A stretch of DNA of 64,000 nt, taken from the NCBI RefSeq assembly GCF_038069655.2, contig NZ_CP150951.2:2134001-2198000 (forward strand). The letters are read 5' to 3'. The position numbers and the translations under genes are program-made. The notes under the pieces are model-generated. The model searched no databases and was not told the DNA's origin. It saw only the letters and a program-made list of their open reading frames with translations. This DNA comes from Yoonia sp. BS5-3. GTDB lineage: Bacteria > Pseudomonadota > Alphaproteobacteria > Rhodobacterales > Rhodobacteraceae. Positions within the stretch are counted from its first letter, which is position 1. Every line of letters starts with the position of its first letter. Shown here in pieces: positions 27,047 to 36,585 of the stretch.

Positions 27047-27895
27047 TTACTGAGGTATTATACCTGCATCCGCCCGCGCCGACTCCCACGCCAGCATGGC
27101 CCGCTTTACCGGCAATCCCCAATGATAGCCGCCCAAAGCGCCGGATTTGCGCAGCGCCCGGTGGCACGGGATCAGCCAGCTGACAGGGTTGCGCCCGACG
27201 GCGGTGCCCACGGCGCGCACGGCTTTGGGGTTGCCGATGGCTGAGGCGATTTCCGAATAGGTGGTCACATGTCCTGAAGGGATGGTCAGCAATGCCTCCC
27301 ACACTTTCAATTGAAAAGGTGCGCCGATCATATGCAGCTTGGTTTCGCCGTGCATCCCAAGCGCAGCTGTCGCCCAGTCCCGCAGAAAACTGGGATCTTC
27401 GACAAAGCGGGCCTTGGGCCAACGCCCCTTTAGATCGGCCATTGCAGGTTCCGCCCCGGCTTCGGCTGCGAAGGCCAATCCGCAGATCCCGCGCGTGGTG
27501 CCCATGATCAAGGCCGGGCCAAAGGGGCTTTCGAACCAGCCCCAGAAAACCGTCAGGTCAGCGCCATCACGGGCGTAATCACCGGGGCTCATCGCTTCCC
27601 ATTTTACAAAGAGATCATGCAGCCGCCCGCTGCCTGACAACCCTACCGCATGGGCTGTCTCAAGCGTTGTAAACCTGTCCCGCAGCAGCGTTTTGGCGTG
27701 GCTCAGCGTCAGATATTGTTGGTAGCGTTTGGGCGAGACCCCGACCCAGGATGAGAAAAGGCGCTGAAAATGGGCGGGGCTCATGTTCATCTCAGCGGCC
27801 AGATCGGCCAGGCTGATTGGGGCGTCGCTGGCGGCATCAATTGCCTCAATGGCGCGCCGCATGACCTGGTAATGATATGTCTCTGTCTGTTCCAT
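27047..27895 (-). CDS. ada: Ada-type AraC HTH / O6-methylguanine-DNA methyltransferase
   Basis: 282 aa. N-terminal AraC HTH (ISLADLAAEMNMSPAHFQRLF; GSGRLHDLFVKWEAMSPGDY), C-terminal alkyltransferase with PSGHVTTYSEIA, the active site IPCHRALRKSGALGGYHWG. The N-terminal Cys4 zinc domain of E. coli Ada is missing, so it repairs alkylated bases but cannot sense methyl phosphotriesters in the classical way. Divergent from nth. Confidence 0.92.
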   Translation of the reverse strand: MEQTETYHYQVMRRAIEAIDAASDAPISLADLAAEMNMSPAHFQRLFSSWVGVSPKRYQQYLTLSHAKTLLRDRFTTLETAHAVGLSGSGRLHDLFVKWEAMSPGDYARDGADLTVFWGWFESPFGPALIMGTTRGICGLAFAAEAGAEPAMADLKGRWPKARFVEDPSFLRDWATAALGMHGETKLHMIGAPFQLKVWEALLTIPSGHVTTYSEIASAIGNPKAVRAVGTAVGRNPVSWLIPCHRALRKSGALGGYHWGLPVKRAMLAWESARADAGIIPQ

Positions 27896-27988
27896 AGGGT
27901 CAAACTATGGCGGTGTGCGACCATTAGCGACCCGGAAATTGCGCATCCGGCGCTTGCCCCGCCTTTTGCGGCAAGGCATACCGGCCCA

Positions 27989-28633
27989 ATGGCAAAACAG
28001 CTTGATTATCATACGATCCGCGAGATTTTCAGCCGGTTCCACGCGGCAGAGCCTGAACCCAAGGGCGAGCTGGAACATGTGAATGTCTATACATTGGTCG
28101 TGGCCGTTGCATTGTCGGCCCAAGCCACCGATGCGGGTGTGAACAAGGCCACGCGCGCCCTGTTTCAGGTTGCTGATACGCCCCAAAAGATGCTGGATCT
28201 CGGCCTTGAGGGGCTGACCGAACATATCAAGACAATTGGTCTTTTTCGCCAAAAGGCCAAGAATGTCATGAAGATGAGCCAGATACTGGTGGATCAGTTT
28301 GGCGGCGAGGTCCCCAATTCCCGCGCCGCCCTGCAATCGCTTCCCGGGGTCGGGCGCAAGACCGCAAATGTTGTGCTGAACATGTGGTGGGCACAGCCCG
28401 CTCAGGCCGTTGATACGCATATCTTTCGGTTCGGCAATCGCAGCGGCGTGGCCCCGGGCAAAGATGTGGACGCCGTTGAGCGGGCGATCGAAGACCATAT
28501 CCCGGCCGATTTTCAGCTTCATGCCCATCATTGGATGATACTGCACGGGCGCTACACCTGTGTCGCCCGGAAACCAAAATGCGGGGCTTGTTTGATCCGC
28601 GACCTATGTCAGTTTGAGGAAAAGAACCTATGA
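27989..28633 (+). CDS. nth: Endonuclease III
   Basis: 214 aa from the ATG at 27989. HhH motif LPGVGRKTANVVL with the catalytic Lys, AVDTHIFR with the catalytic Asp, and a C-terminal [4Fe-4S] cluster C-x6-C-x2-C-x5-C. Base-excision DNA glycosylase/lyase for oxidised pyrimidines. Beside ada, and coupled (ATGA) to the following kinase. Confidence 0.96.
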   Translation: MAKQLDYHTIREIFSRFHAAEPEPKGELEHVNVYTLVVAVALSAQATDAGVNKATRALFQVADTPQKMLDLGLEGLTEHIKTIGLFRQKAKNVMKMSQILVDQFGGEVPNSRAALQSLPGVGRKTANVVLNMWWAQPAQAVDTHIFRFGNRSGVAPGKDVDAVERAIEDHIPADFQLHAHHWMILHGRYTCVARKPKCGACLIRDLCQFEEKNL

Positions 28634-29619
28634 ATAATTACGATGTGATCGGGATCGGCAACGCGATTGTTGATGTGATCAGCCATGCCGAGGATACGTT
28701 CCTTGATCACATGGGGATCGAAAAAGGCATCATGCAGTTGGTCGAACGTGACCGGGCTGAGGTCCTTTATGCTGCGATGCAAGACCGCGTTGAAACCCCC
28801 GGCGGGTCGGTTGCCAACACCATTGCCGGCCTTGGAAGCTTGGGTCTTTCGACGGCCTTTATCGGCAAGGTCAAGGATGATGCTTTGGGCCGGTTCTACG
28901 CCAAGGGCATGGAGGAGGCCGGGACTGCGTTCCCCAATCCCCCGACCCCTGAGGCCGAAGCGCCCACATCCCGGTCGATGATCTTCGTCTCGCCAGATGG
29001 GGAGCGGTCGATGAATACCTATCTGGGGGCCGGGGCTGATCTGGGACAAAAAGATGTTTCAAGCGACCTATTTGCAGGCAGCAAGATCCTTTTCCTTGAG
29101 GGATATCTTTTTGACAAGGATGACGGGAAGACGGCCTTTACCGCGGCGGCGCAATCTATGCGGGCGGCGGGCGGCAAGGCGGGGATCACACTTTCTGATC
29201 CGTTTTGCGCCGATCGCCACCGGACAGATTTTCAGCGCTTGATCCGGGACGATATGGATTTTGTTCTGGGCAATGCCGCAGAATGGACAACGCTTTATGA
29301 AACAGATGACCTGGGTCAAGCGCTCGATCAGGCGGCTTCTGTTTGCGATACGGTGGTTTGCACATGTTCTGGCGATCCAGTGCTGTTGCGCCGCGCTGGC
29401 GAACAAGTTGCTGTTCCGGTGCAGAAAGTTGTCCCTGTTGATGCAACCGGGGCGGGTGATCAATTTGCGGCCGGTTTCCTTTATGGATTTGCGACGGGTC
29501 AGTCGCTTGAAACCTGTGGGCGTATGGGGGTCGTTGCCGCAGCCGAAGTGATCGGCCATATCGGCCCACGCCCCAAGGCCGATCTTCGCAGCCTATTTGC
29601 CCAACAAGGGCTTGTATGA
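28630..29619 (+). CDS. PfkB-family carbohydrate/adenosine kinase
   Basis: 329 aa. IGIGNAIVDVISHAED at the N-terminus, GGSVANTIAGLGSLG, and the anion-hole/catalytic motif DATGAGDQFAAGFLYG. Closest in pattern to the adenosine-kinase-like group of PfkB kinases common in alphaproteobacteria. Overlaps nth by four bases. Exact substrate not certain. Confidence 0.88.
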   Translation: MNNYDVIGIGNAIVDVISHAEDTFLDHMGIEKGIMQLVERDRAEVLYAAMQDRVETPGGSVANTIAGLGSLGLSTAFIGKVKDDALGRFYAKGMEEAGTAFPNPPTPEAEAPTSRSMIFVSPDGERSMNTYLGAGADLGQKDVSSDLFAGSKILFLEGYLFDKDDGKTAFTAAAQSMRAAGGKAGITLSDPFCADRHRTDFQRLIRDDMDFVLGNAAEWTTLYETDDLGQALDQAASVCDTVVCTCSGDPVLLRRAGEQVAVPVQKVVPVDATGAGDQFAAGFLYGFATGQSLETCGRMGVVAAAEVIGHIGPRPKADLRSLFAQQGLV

Positions 29620-29674
29620 TTCAGGTTGAGCTGACTGCGGGCGATACGTATTTCTGATTGTTTTTCATCGGATT

Positions 29675-29698
29675 GGGGGCGCTATGCCCCCTTTTTTT
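29675..29698 (+). terminator. Rho-independent terminator after the PfkB kinase
   Basis: GGGGGC (29675-29680) pairs with GCCCCC (29686-29691) around a 5-nt loop and is followed by seven T. It ends the nth-kinase transcript. The rest of 29620-29912 holds no gene and is probably the leader of the TRAP receptor gene. Confidence 0.85.
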
Positions 29699-29912
29699 CG
29701 CGCAAATATGGGAAAACTTGCGTGGCTTGGCTGATTAGCCCACAATAAACCATCTTTCGGCAGATTTTGGTCTCATTGTTCCCTTAGGTCATACAAACTG
29801 GAAACTGAGTCGCGACATGATTGACCATTGGTACCTTCGGCCTTGGGGTCGTATGAAAGTCTAAGACCAGAAGAATGAGATTGAGAACAAGAGTTCAAAT
29901 GAGGAAGGCCAC

Positions 29913-31106
29913 ATGTTTCGTCTAATCGAAAATGCCAATCGCTCTCTTGCAGCAGCGTTTTGTGTATCTGCCGCCCTGAGCATGCCAAATCTGGCGGGCG
30001 CGCAGGAAGTTACTCTACAGACCCAGGACGGGAACACCGTATCGGGCCAATTGATTGAGTTTACCGATAACGTTTACGTAATCGACTCGGTCCTTGGCCG
30101 TTTGAACGTGCAGGCCGACCAGGTTGAATGTATCGGTGCCGCTTGTCCGAGTCTGGACGCAGGCCCCGTTGTTTGGGAGGTCTCGCTATGGGGTGGCCGC
30201 CGTGCGTTTACCGAGCACCTTGAAAAACTGGCCGAGCTGGTCGACGCAAAAACGGGCGGTGATTTCACGCTGAACCTTGTTTATGGTGGTTTGGCTGCGC
30301 CTGCGGAAAATCTGGATGGGATTGCGGCAGGGACTTTTGAAATGGCCCAGTTCTGTGCGGGCTACCATCCCGAAAAGAACCCTTCCTTGAACGTGTTGGA
30401 GTTGCCTTTCTTGGGTGTGCAAACGCTCGAGCAGGAGCTGGCCGTGTCTTGGGCCGTTTACGAGCATCCTGCCACGCAAGCCGATATGGCACGCTATAAT
30501 GCAACGCTGTTGATGCCGACACCGCTGCCGCAGCAAAACATCATGGGTACAGGTCAGCCGCCAACATCTTTGACCGACTTCCAGACCATGTCGATCCGGG
30601 CAACCGGCGGTATTGGTGACGCGGTTGCGGCACTGGGTGCCAACCCCGTCGTTCTGCCTGCACCTGCGACGGCTGAAGCCATGGCATCAGGTGAGGTCCG
30701 GGCCGTCAGCTTTGCACCGCACGCCCACGTTGCTTTTGGTACGATTGAGAACGGGTCCTGGTGGACAACAAACCTGAACCCAGGAACGGTGAATTGTCCT
30801 GTCGTGATCCACACGCCTGCATTGGACGGCCTGTCGGCTGAGCACCGCGATGCACTGCTATCTTCGGTGGATGAAGCGCTCGATCACTACATCAACTACT
30901 ACACCGAAGTGACGCTGAGAGCCTGGGATCCTGCGCTGGAAGAGCGCGGCGTGATCCAATTGACCTTCGGCCCTGATATCCTTGCGACCATTAACAGTGC
31001 GGTTGCCGCACCGTCGGCAGCGAACTGGATCATTCAGAACACAATTGACGGCCTGCCAGCGCAAGAGCTGTATGCCTTGGTGCGCGATACATTGGCGGAA
31101 TTCTAG
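29913..31106 (+). CDS. DctP-like TRAP substrate-binding protein with extra N-terminal domain
   Basis: 397 aa. Signal peptide ending LAGA-QE. Residues ~32-75 form a small beta domain (VTLQTQDGNTVSGQLIEF to LNVQADQVECIGAAC) with a Cys pair, not part of the normal receptor. The remainder is a TRAP solute receptor (DFTLNLVYGGLAAPAENLDGIAAGTFEMAQF; LPFLGVQTLEQE). No DctQ/DctM membrane genes are nearby; terminators lie on both sides, so it is monocistronic. Ligand unknown. Confidence 0.78.
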   Translation: MFRLIENANRSLAAAFCVSAALSMPNLAGAQEVTLQTQDGNTVSGQLIEFTDNVYVIDSVLGRLNVQADQVECIGAACPSLDAGPVVWEVSLWGGRRAFTEHLEKLAELVDAKTGGDFTLNLVYGGLAAPAENLDGIAAGTFEMAQFCAGYHPEKNPSLNVLELPFLGVQTLEQELAVSWAVYEHPATQADMARYNATLLMPTPLPQQNIMGTGQPPTSLTDFQTMSIRATGGIGDAVAALGANPVVLPAPATAEAMASGEVRAVSFAPHAHVAFGTIENGSWWTTNLNPGTVNCPVVIHTPALDGLSAEHRDALLSSVDEALDHYINYYTEVTLRAWDPALEERGVIQLTFGPDILATINSAVAAPSAANWIIQNTIDGLPAQELYALVRDTLAEF

Positions 31107-31138
31107 GCGCCAAACGCCTTTGAATAGCAGTTAGTGAG

Positions 31139-31167
31139 GCCTCCCGCGACATGCGGGAGGCTTTTTT
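31139..31167 (+). terminator. Rho-independent terminator of the TRAP receptor gene
   Basis: A 9-bp GC stem (31139-31147 with 31153-31161), 5-nt loop and TTTTTT. It reaches the stop codon of the convergent gene at 31166. Confidence 0.9.
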
Positions 31168-31873
31168 ATTGCGTGTCGAAGGCCTTCAGCCACAGCGCGT
31201 CCAGCGCATCGATTGCTGCTGGGTCAAACCTGTTTTCTTCTTTCCAATATTTGCCAGATGGCACGAAATAGCCAAGCCGCTGCTCCTCTGATTTGGCGCG
31301 CTCGAAGATCGTCAGATTGGGTTTCTTGCAGACCACAGACTTAAGAGATTCTGGACGGGCACGGGGAAAAACAAGGCGGCTTTCATCGGTTGAAAGATTG
31401 ACCATGGCGCAATTCCGCTGCGCTGCGATGGCCATCAGCCGGGATGATTTTGCTTCAAGTGATCGCAGCGATATGTCTTTGCGCAGTGGATCTGCCGTAC
31501 CCTTTCCGTAGAAATGGGTTTTCTGGGCCGATGTGTAAGTCATATCGCACCCCATCATCGCGATGACCTTGGGCTTTAGGGCCAGCAGGGCCCAATAGGC
31601 TGCTGTGAAGGCCATCGTTCCGCCCGCATAGACAAACCCGCCCAACTGATTTTGCAGCGGAACATAGTCCTTTGCGGTGATGATTTGCTGATCGGGGCGC
31701 AGATCGACAGGCTGGCGTTCCGTTGGGAAATCTTCGGGATGGATCAGGATGTCCCAATCAGGGCGGACCGCCCAGGCGTTGTTTATGGTGACAATCCGGT
31801 CGAACAGATCGCGTGACCAATCGCGTGCCGCAACGACGTTTGGAGCACTCCCTAAGATCAATACAACGGACAT
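31166..31873 (-). CDS. Conserved protein of glycan loci, sialyltransferase-like N-terminus
   Basis: 235 aa. VLILGSAPNVVAARDWSR, then RIVTINNAWAVRPDWDILIHPEDF and VIAMMGCDMTYT. This Rossmann-like nucleotide-binding opening recalls GT29/GT42 sialyltransferases and related sugar-transfer proteins, but no catalytic motif can be assigned. Next to a sulfotransferase and a GT14 enzyme, so a role in surface glycan decoration is inferred. Confidence 0.5.
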   Translation of the reverse strand: MSVVLILGSAPNVVAARDWSRDLFDRIVTINNAWAVRPDWDILIHPEDFPTERQPVDLRPDQQIITAKDYVPLQNQLGGFVYAGGTMAFTAAYWALLALKPKVIAMMGCDMTYTSAQKTHFYGKGTADPLRKDISLRSLEAKSSRLMAIAAQRNCAMVNLSTDESRLVFPRARPESLKSVVCKKPNLTIFERAKSEEQRLGYFVPSGKYWKEENRFDPAAIDALDALWLKAFDTQ

Positions 31874-31966
31874 GCATTCCCCATTTCACGTTCAAACTGA
31901 GGAGTTAGCGCAGGATGTATAACCGTCCAGCCAGACCAAATTTCGCGAAATTTGGTCGCCCCGGTT

Positions 31967-32788
31967 CTACTGTCCTAGTTTTGCGTGCACTTCGTCTAAA
32001 TCGATCTCACCGATTGGCATCTTATTTGCCGGATTTTCGAAATCATATTTGAAAATCCGGAAATCCTTTTTGTACATCTCATAGACGATATGCATCGACA
32101 GATCGTCGAAATAATCCTCAACTGGATGGGCGCGTCTGGGGCCGTGCCCTTCGCTTTCGTTGAACCTTGGGATGTCGGACAAGATCACGGGCTGGGCCGT
32201 TTCGATTCCGTCCAGCACTTGCTGCATCCCTTCGTTGAATTTCTCGGTCCAGAATATCTTGTCATAGCGGCCGCCATTGACGATGAAGGTCGCAATATGA
32301 CCAGACATCGCAGACCAATGAATGTCCGGCTCCATCGGGCGTCGCCAACGGATGGTATCACGCGCAAATAGCAGAAAACGGCGAAAACTCTTGATCTGGT
32401 CAAACTCAAAACCGCTCTCTGGGTCGCCCACCTCAATGCCGTATTTCTGTACCAGGAGAGGAACCAGATTGCCCCGATAATATTTGCCATTGCGTTGCAC
32501 GCCGCAAATCTTGTCAAAGAACGAGGACAAAATACGGGTATAGGGATTCCGCACACATGTGAAAGCATAGCTTTGGTGTGAGCTGACGTTTGACCGTATC
32601 AGATCCTGACTGTCATCCAGCGCCCATTTATGGATACCGGATTTCGCGTCGTGGATATCCCCATCGTAAAAGCTGCCATGATCCGAATAATACATGATCT
32701 GCCCAATGGTCGAGCAGGCACATTTCGGTACAACGCGGTAAACGACGCTTTGGCTTGTCGTCATCCAGGTTCCGGGAAAATTCGGCAC
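31967..32788 (-). CDS. Sulfotransferase family protein
   Basis: 273 aa from a GTG at 32788 with AAGGAG six bases upstream. YRVVPKCACSTIGQIMYY is the 5'-phosphosulfate loop of carbohydrate (HNK-1/chondroitin-like) sulfotransferases and FTCVRNPYTRILSSFFDKI the 3'-phosphate site. Uses PAPS to sulfate a glycan. Divergent from the GT14 gene. Confidence 0.85.
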   Translation of the reverse strand: MPNFPGTWMTTSQSVVYRVVPKCACSTIGQIMYYSDHGSFYDGDIHDAKSGIHKWALDDSQDLIRSNVSSHQSYAFTCVRNPYTRILSSFFDKICGVQRNGKYYRGNLVPLLVQKYGIEVGDPESGFEFDQIKSFRRFLLFARDTIRWRRPMEPDIHWSAMSGHIATFIVNGGRYDKIFWTEKFNEGMQQVLDGIETAQPVILSDIPRFNESEGHGPRRAHPVEDYFDDLSMHIVYEMYKKDFRIFKYDFENPANKMPIGEIDLDEVHAKLGQ

Positions 32789-32911
32789 AGGGTACTCCTT
32801 TTACTGCCGACGCAGCGACGTCCCTTTCAAAGCAAAGAAACCCTGTCACTTCAACGCCTGTTCGCGCTATGAAGCAGATCAATAGTGTAAAACGAGTCAA
32901 TCACGCAAGAA

Positions 32912-34489
32912 ATGGCAAGAATCGCCTTCATTCTTCTCTGTCACAAGAACCCGGATGCAATCATCCGGCAGGCCGAGCAACTGACGGCAGCTGGTGACTG
33001 TATCGCTGTGCATTTTGACGCCTCGGCCGATGCCGCCGATTACAATGCCATCCTAAATGGTTTGCAAGACAATCCCAATGTTACTTTTGCCAAGAAGCGG
33101 GTGAAATGTGGTTGGGGCGAATGGAGCCTCGTCCAAGCTACGTTAAATGCCGTCGAAGCGGCGGTTGAGGCCTTCCCCCATGCCAGCCATTTTTACATGG
33201 TCTCGGGCGATTGCATGCCGATCAAATCCGCTGGGTTTGCCCATCAGTTCCTGGATGCACATGATTGCGACTTTATTGAAAGTTACGACTTCTTTGACAG
33301 CAACTGGATCAAGACTGGTTTTCGTGAAGAGCGGTTGATTTACCGGCATTTCTTTAATGAGCGTACGCAAAAACGCCGTTTTTATTGGGGGTTAGCCTTG
33401 CAACAGCGGCTAGGGCTGCGCCGCAAGATACCTGAAGACCTGCAGATTATGATCGGCAGCCAATGGTGGTGCCTGCGCCGGCGCACGATCGAAGCCTTGC
33501 TCGATTTTGTTCAAGAACGCCGGGATGTGATGCGTTTCTTTCAACGAACCTGGATCCCGGATGAGACGTTTTTCCAAACGCTGGTCCGCCACCTTGTGCC
33601 GGGACGCGAGATTGAATGCCGCACGCTGACCTTCTTGATGTTCACCGATTACGGCATGCCGGTGACTTTCTATAATGACCATTATGATCTGCTCTTGGGA
33701 CAGGACGCGTTGTTCGCACGCAAGATCAGCGTAGAGGCGTCCCAGCTTCATGAACGGCTCGGGGGTCTTTATGCCAGTGATCAGATGGAATTTGAGATTT
33801 CCAATGAGGGGCGAACACTGTTTCAGTTTTTGACCGGGCGGGGCCGGGTGGGGCGCCGCTTTGCCCAGCGGTTCTGGGAACAGGAAACAACGTTGGGGCG
33901 CAACCGCGAGCTGATGATTATTGCCTGCAAGAAATGGCATGTAGCCAAACGGCTGGTGGCAGGCATACGCGATCATACGAATGTGCCTGCGGTCGAGTAT
34001 CTCTTTAATGAGGAAGACGCCGCTTTGCCCGATCTTGGCGGCATAGAGACGACCCTTGAAAAACGGTCGCGTCATCGCCGGGCCCTGATGCGGATGATCT
34101 TTGATCATTTCGAGAGTGACCGGCTGATCATCTGTCTTGACCCGTCCAGTCTTGATCTGATGTCCGACTTTTTTGCAGATCGTGCGACGGTTCGTCTTCT
34201 GGAAATTTCCTGTAGCTTCGACGATGATTATCTTGCCGGTCACGCGCGCCGCGTCGGTCTTGCTGGACCCCAAACCGGGGCAGACACGATGGCCCGCCTT
34301 TTGCCGACGATCCGCCACGATATGGTGTATGAACGGGATATGATGCGTGATGCGGATTTTCCGAATATGACACGCATATCCGACACCGGATCGGTCGATG
34401 CGAATGCTCATGCCATCGCCCAGTTTCTTGGGGTAAGCCTTGAGACGGGTAAGACATTGGCCGAAACCCCGCATCTTTTTGTTGATTGA
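32912..34489 (+). CDS. Core-2/I-branching-like beta-1,6-N-acetylglucosaminyltransferase (GT14) with C-terminal extension
   Basis: 525 aa. GT14 domain about residues 1-290: IAFILLCHKNP, VHFDASADAADY, HFYMVSGDCMPIKSA, GSQWWCLRRRTIEALLDF and IPDETFFQTL. The remaining ~230 residues form a separate domain found fused to this family in Rhodobacterales. Probably adds GlcNAc to a surface polymer. The ribosome site is weak. Immediately followed by hinT. Confidence 0.85.
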   Translation: MARIAFILLCHKNPDAIIRQAEQLTAAGDCIAVHFDASADAADYNAILNGLQDNPNVTFAKKRVKCGWGEWSLVQATLNAVEAAVEAFPHASHFYMVSGDCMPIKSAGFAHQFLDAHDCDFIESYDFFDSNWIKTGFREERLIYRHFFNERTQKRRFYWGLALQQRLGLRRKIPEDLQIMIGSQWWCLRRRTIEALLDFVQERRDVMRFFQRTWIPDETFFQTLVRHLVPGREIECRTLTFLMFTDYGMPVTFYNDHYDLLLGQDALFARKISVEASQLHERLGGLYASDQMEFEISNEGRTLFQFLTGRGRVGRRFAQRFWEQETTLGRNRELMIIACKKWHVAKRLVAGIRDHTNVPAVEYLFNEEDAALPDLGGIETTLEKRSRHRRALMRMIFDHFESDRLIICLDPSSLDLMSDFFADRATVRLLEISCSFDDDYLAGHARRVGLAGPQTGADTMARLLPTIRHDMVYERDMMRDADFPNMTRISDTGSVDANAHAIAQFLGVSLETGKTLAETPHLFVD

Positions 34490-34497
34490 GGACTCCG

Positions 34498-34860
34498 ATG
34501 GAATACAGCTACGACGATCAGAATATCTTTGCCAAAATCCTGCGGGGTGAGATCCCGAACCAGACGGTTTATGAAAGCGAGCATGCGCTCGCGTTTCGCG
34601 ATATCAACCCGCAGGCGCCGGTGCATGTGCTTGTGATCCCCAAAGGGCCCTATGTCAGCCTAGACCACTTTGCCCGCGACGCATCACAAGAGGAACAAGT
34701 TGGCTTTATGCAGGCTGTCGCGGAAGTGTGCCGGTTGACCGATACCGATGGTGGTTTCCGCGCGATTTGTAACACGCGCACCCACGGCGTGCAGGATGTG
34801 CCGCATTATCATATGCATATCATTGGTGGTCGCCAATTGGGACGCATGCTGCAGGGGTGA
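34498..34860 (+). CDS. HIT family protein (HinT-like purine nucleotide hydrolase)
   Basis: 120 aa from the ATG behind GAGGACTCCG. FAKILRGEIP and the histidine triad HYHMHIIGG near the end. HinT hydrolyses adenosine phosphoramidates. Eight bases downstream of the GT14 stop, so cotranscribed. Confidence 0.93.
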   Translation: MEYSYDDQNIFAKILRGEIPNQTVYESEHALAFRDINPQAPVHVLVIPKGPYVSLDHFARDASQEEQVGFMQAVAEVCRLTDTDGGFRAICNTRTHGVQDVPHYHMHIIGGRQLGRMLQG

Positions 34861-34880
34861 TCAAAATTCTAGAATTTTGA
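34861..34880. terminator. Perfect 20-bp palindrome between convergent genes
   Basis: A self-complementary 20-mer centred on CTAG begins one base after the hinT stop and ends six bases before the convergent ABC gene stop. Possibly a bidirectional terminator, though it has no true loop. Confidence 0.45.
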
Positions 34881-34885
34881 TGGCG

Positions 34886-35821
34886 CTATCCCTCACGCGA
34901 TGCGGTGAGGGATAGGAAAACCTCTTCCAGATGCGCCTCTTGCGTGTGTACGTCTTTGATCGTGATTCCGGCATCACGCACCAATGACAGGATCTGCTCT
35001 GCCGGCGTTTCACTGCTTTTGTAGGTAAAAGTCAGCCGGCCATCGGTCTGACGCGCACCGGTAATGTTGTTCGGCAAAGAGGGCAGTTCAACCGCCTGAT
35101 CGGGGGTGATCACCAGTGTCTTGCTATCCAACCGCCCCAATAAGTTCGTGGTACTGTCACGTACAATCTGTTCGCCGTGATTGATGATGGCGATCTCATC
35201 ACACATTTCCTCGGCCTCTTCGAGGTAATGGGTGGTCAGGATGATTGTCATACCGTCATCATTCAGCTTGCGTACATTGCGCCACAGCATATTGCGCAAT
35301 TCGATATCGACGCCTGCTGTAGGCTCGTCCAGGACCAAGACCTGCGGGGTATGGACCAAGGCTTTGCCCAACAAGAGCCGTCGCCGCATCCCGCCTGATA
35401 ATGAGCGGGCATAGGCGTCGGCCTTGTCGGTAAGGCCAATCAATTCCAGGATTTCTGCAGTTTTGCGCTGCGCCTTTGGAACGCCGTATAGCCCGGCTTG
35501 GACATCAAGCGAACCTGCGGGCGTAAAGAACGGGTCAAGATGCGGTTCTTGCGGCATGATCCCAATGGCCGCGCGGGATTGGCGCGGGTTCCGATCTTGA
35601 TCAAAGCCCCAGATATTGACTGATCCGGCTGATTTGACCACCAGCCCGGCTAAAATATTGATCAGCGTCGATTTTCCAGCGCCATTTGGCCCAAGAAGCC
35701 CGAAGATGGAGCCGCGCGGGATGTTCAGATCAATTCCCTTCAATGCTTCTTTGGCGGGGCTTTTGCCTGTCGCGGCATAGGTCTTTTTCAGGCCTTTGAT
35801 TTCGATTGCGTTATCGGTCAT
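34886..35821 (-). CDS. ABC transporter ATP-binding protein
   Basis: 311 aa. Walker [13 protein letters not shown], signature [15 protein letters not shown], Walker [14 protein letters not shown]-loop [14 protein letters not shown]-2/drug-exporter class (DrrA/YadG-like) with a C-terminal regulatory domain. No permease is adjacent. The stop codon lies in an 11-bp hairpin (about 34888-34917). Confidence 0.9.
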   Translation of the reverse strand: MTDNAIEIKGLKKTYAATGKSPAKEALKGIDLNIPRGSIFGLLGPNGAGKSTLINILAGLVVKSAGSVNIWGFDQDRNPRQSRAAIGIMPQEPHLDPFFTPAGSLDVQAGLYGVPKAQRKTAEILELIGLTDKADAYARSLSGGMRRRLLLGKALVHTPQVLVLDEPTAGVDIELRNMLWRNVRKLNDDGMTIILTTHYLEEAEEMCDEIAIINHGEQIVRDSTTNLLGRLDSKTLVITPDQAVELPSLPNNITGARQTDGRLTFTYKSSETPAEQILSLVRDAGITIKDVHTQEAHLEEVFLSLTASREG

Positions 35822-35909
35822 GCTGCTACTTCCCCAAAAGCCTGGGCTGCGTTATATCAACAGTGATCTAAGGCGGGCAACGGCCCGCGGCAAGCAGACA
35901 GGACGCTTC

Positions 35910-36089
35910 ATGACGACACCCGCCCCGGAAACCCGAATTGTGCAGGATTGGCGCGTGGCTTGTGATGGCGGCGAAGGGGCATTGGGCCATCCGCGTGTAT
36001 GGCTGCAAATCCCCAAAGAGCAGGGCTGGATCGAGTGCCCCTATTGCGATGCCAAGCTGATTCATCAAACGGCCAAGGAACGCGTTTAA
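35910..36089 (+). CDS. zf-CHCC zinc-finger protein
   Basis: 59 aa from ATG with AGGA upstream. Ligands C, H, C and C in [15 protein letters not shown] and ECPYCDAKL match the zf-CHCC domain related to mitochondrial complex I subunit NDUFS6. Probably a complex I accessory factor. Confidence 0.88.
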   Translation: MTTPAPETRIVQDWRVACDGGEGALGHPRVWLQIPKEQGWIECPYCDAKLIHQTAKERV

Positions 36090-36585
36090 TACCGCGCGGT
36101 GACTTTGCCAAGTGGATGGACGAACCACCCGGCAAGACGAATAGCCACCGTATATTGGCATGCGCGACCCAATAGCGCGGCGACTCGGCCAAGCGATGCG
36201 AGATATTGCTGTCGATGAACCCCGCGCCACCGACACAAAGTACTTTCGTTTTGGATGTAGTTTTCCTGTTTTGCTCCGAATGAAGTCGTAAGACGGGAAC
36301 AGGTTGTGGTTTGAAGCGCCAACTTGCCGATGCAGATGCGGCCGCCACGTTCGGCATGTTGTCGCAAACGCATGACGAACATCTGCTCTTTCGTTGACGC
36401 AAGGGAATGCTTCTGAAAACGTCTAACATATCAGGCTTTTGGTGAAAGGTGGTCTGACATTCGGCGCGGCCATGTCGAAATTAAGCGCTGGCGCAACAAG
36501 GGCCGCGAAGTAACGCGTGCCGCAGAACGGCAAAGCAGCTGAAGGTTCACATGGCCAGCAGAACTTTTGCCGGTAAATATCATCA
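36090..36585. other. Gene-poor stretch with degenerate epimerase remnant
   Basis: No intact gene. On the minus strand 36250-36184 reads KVLCVGGAGFIDSNISHRLA, the Rossmann start of an NAD-dependent sugar epimerase, but it has no following domain and the frame is unrelated to neighbours. The rest shows only short frames. Fits gene decay between the glycan genes. Confidence 0.5.

Noticed and set aside
33410-34474. 354-codon minus-strand frame
   Set aside because: Antisense to the GT14 enzyme, whose motifs are clear.
36430-36585. Transposase remnant upstream of the GT32 pseudogene
   Set aside because: A basic short frame (RRGHVEIKRWRNKG) looked possible, but there is no DDE pattern and no terminal inverted repeats.
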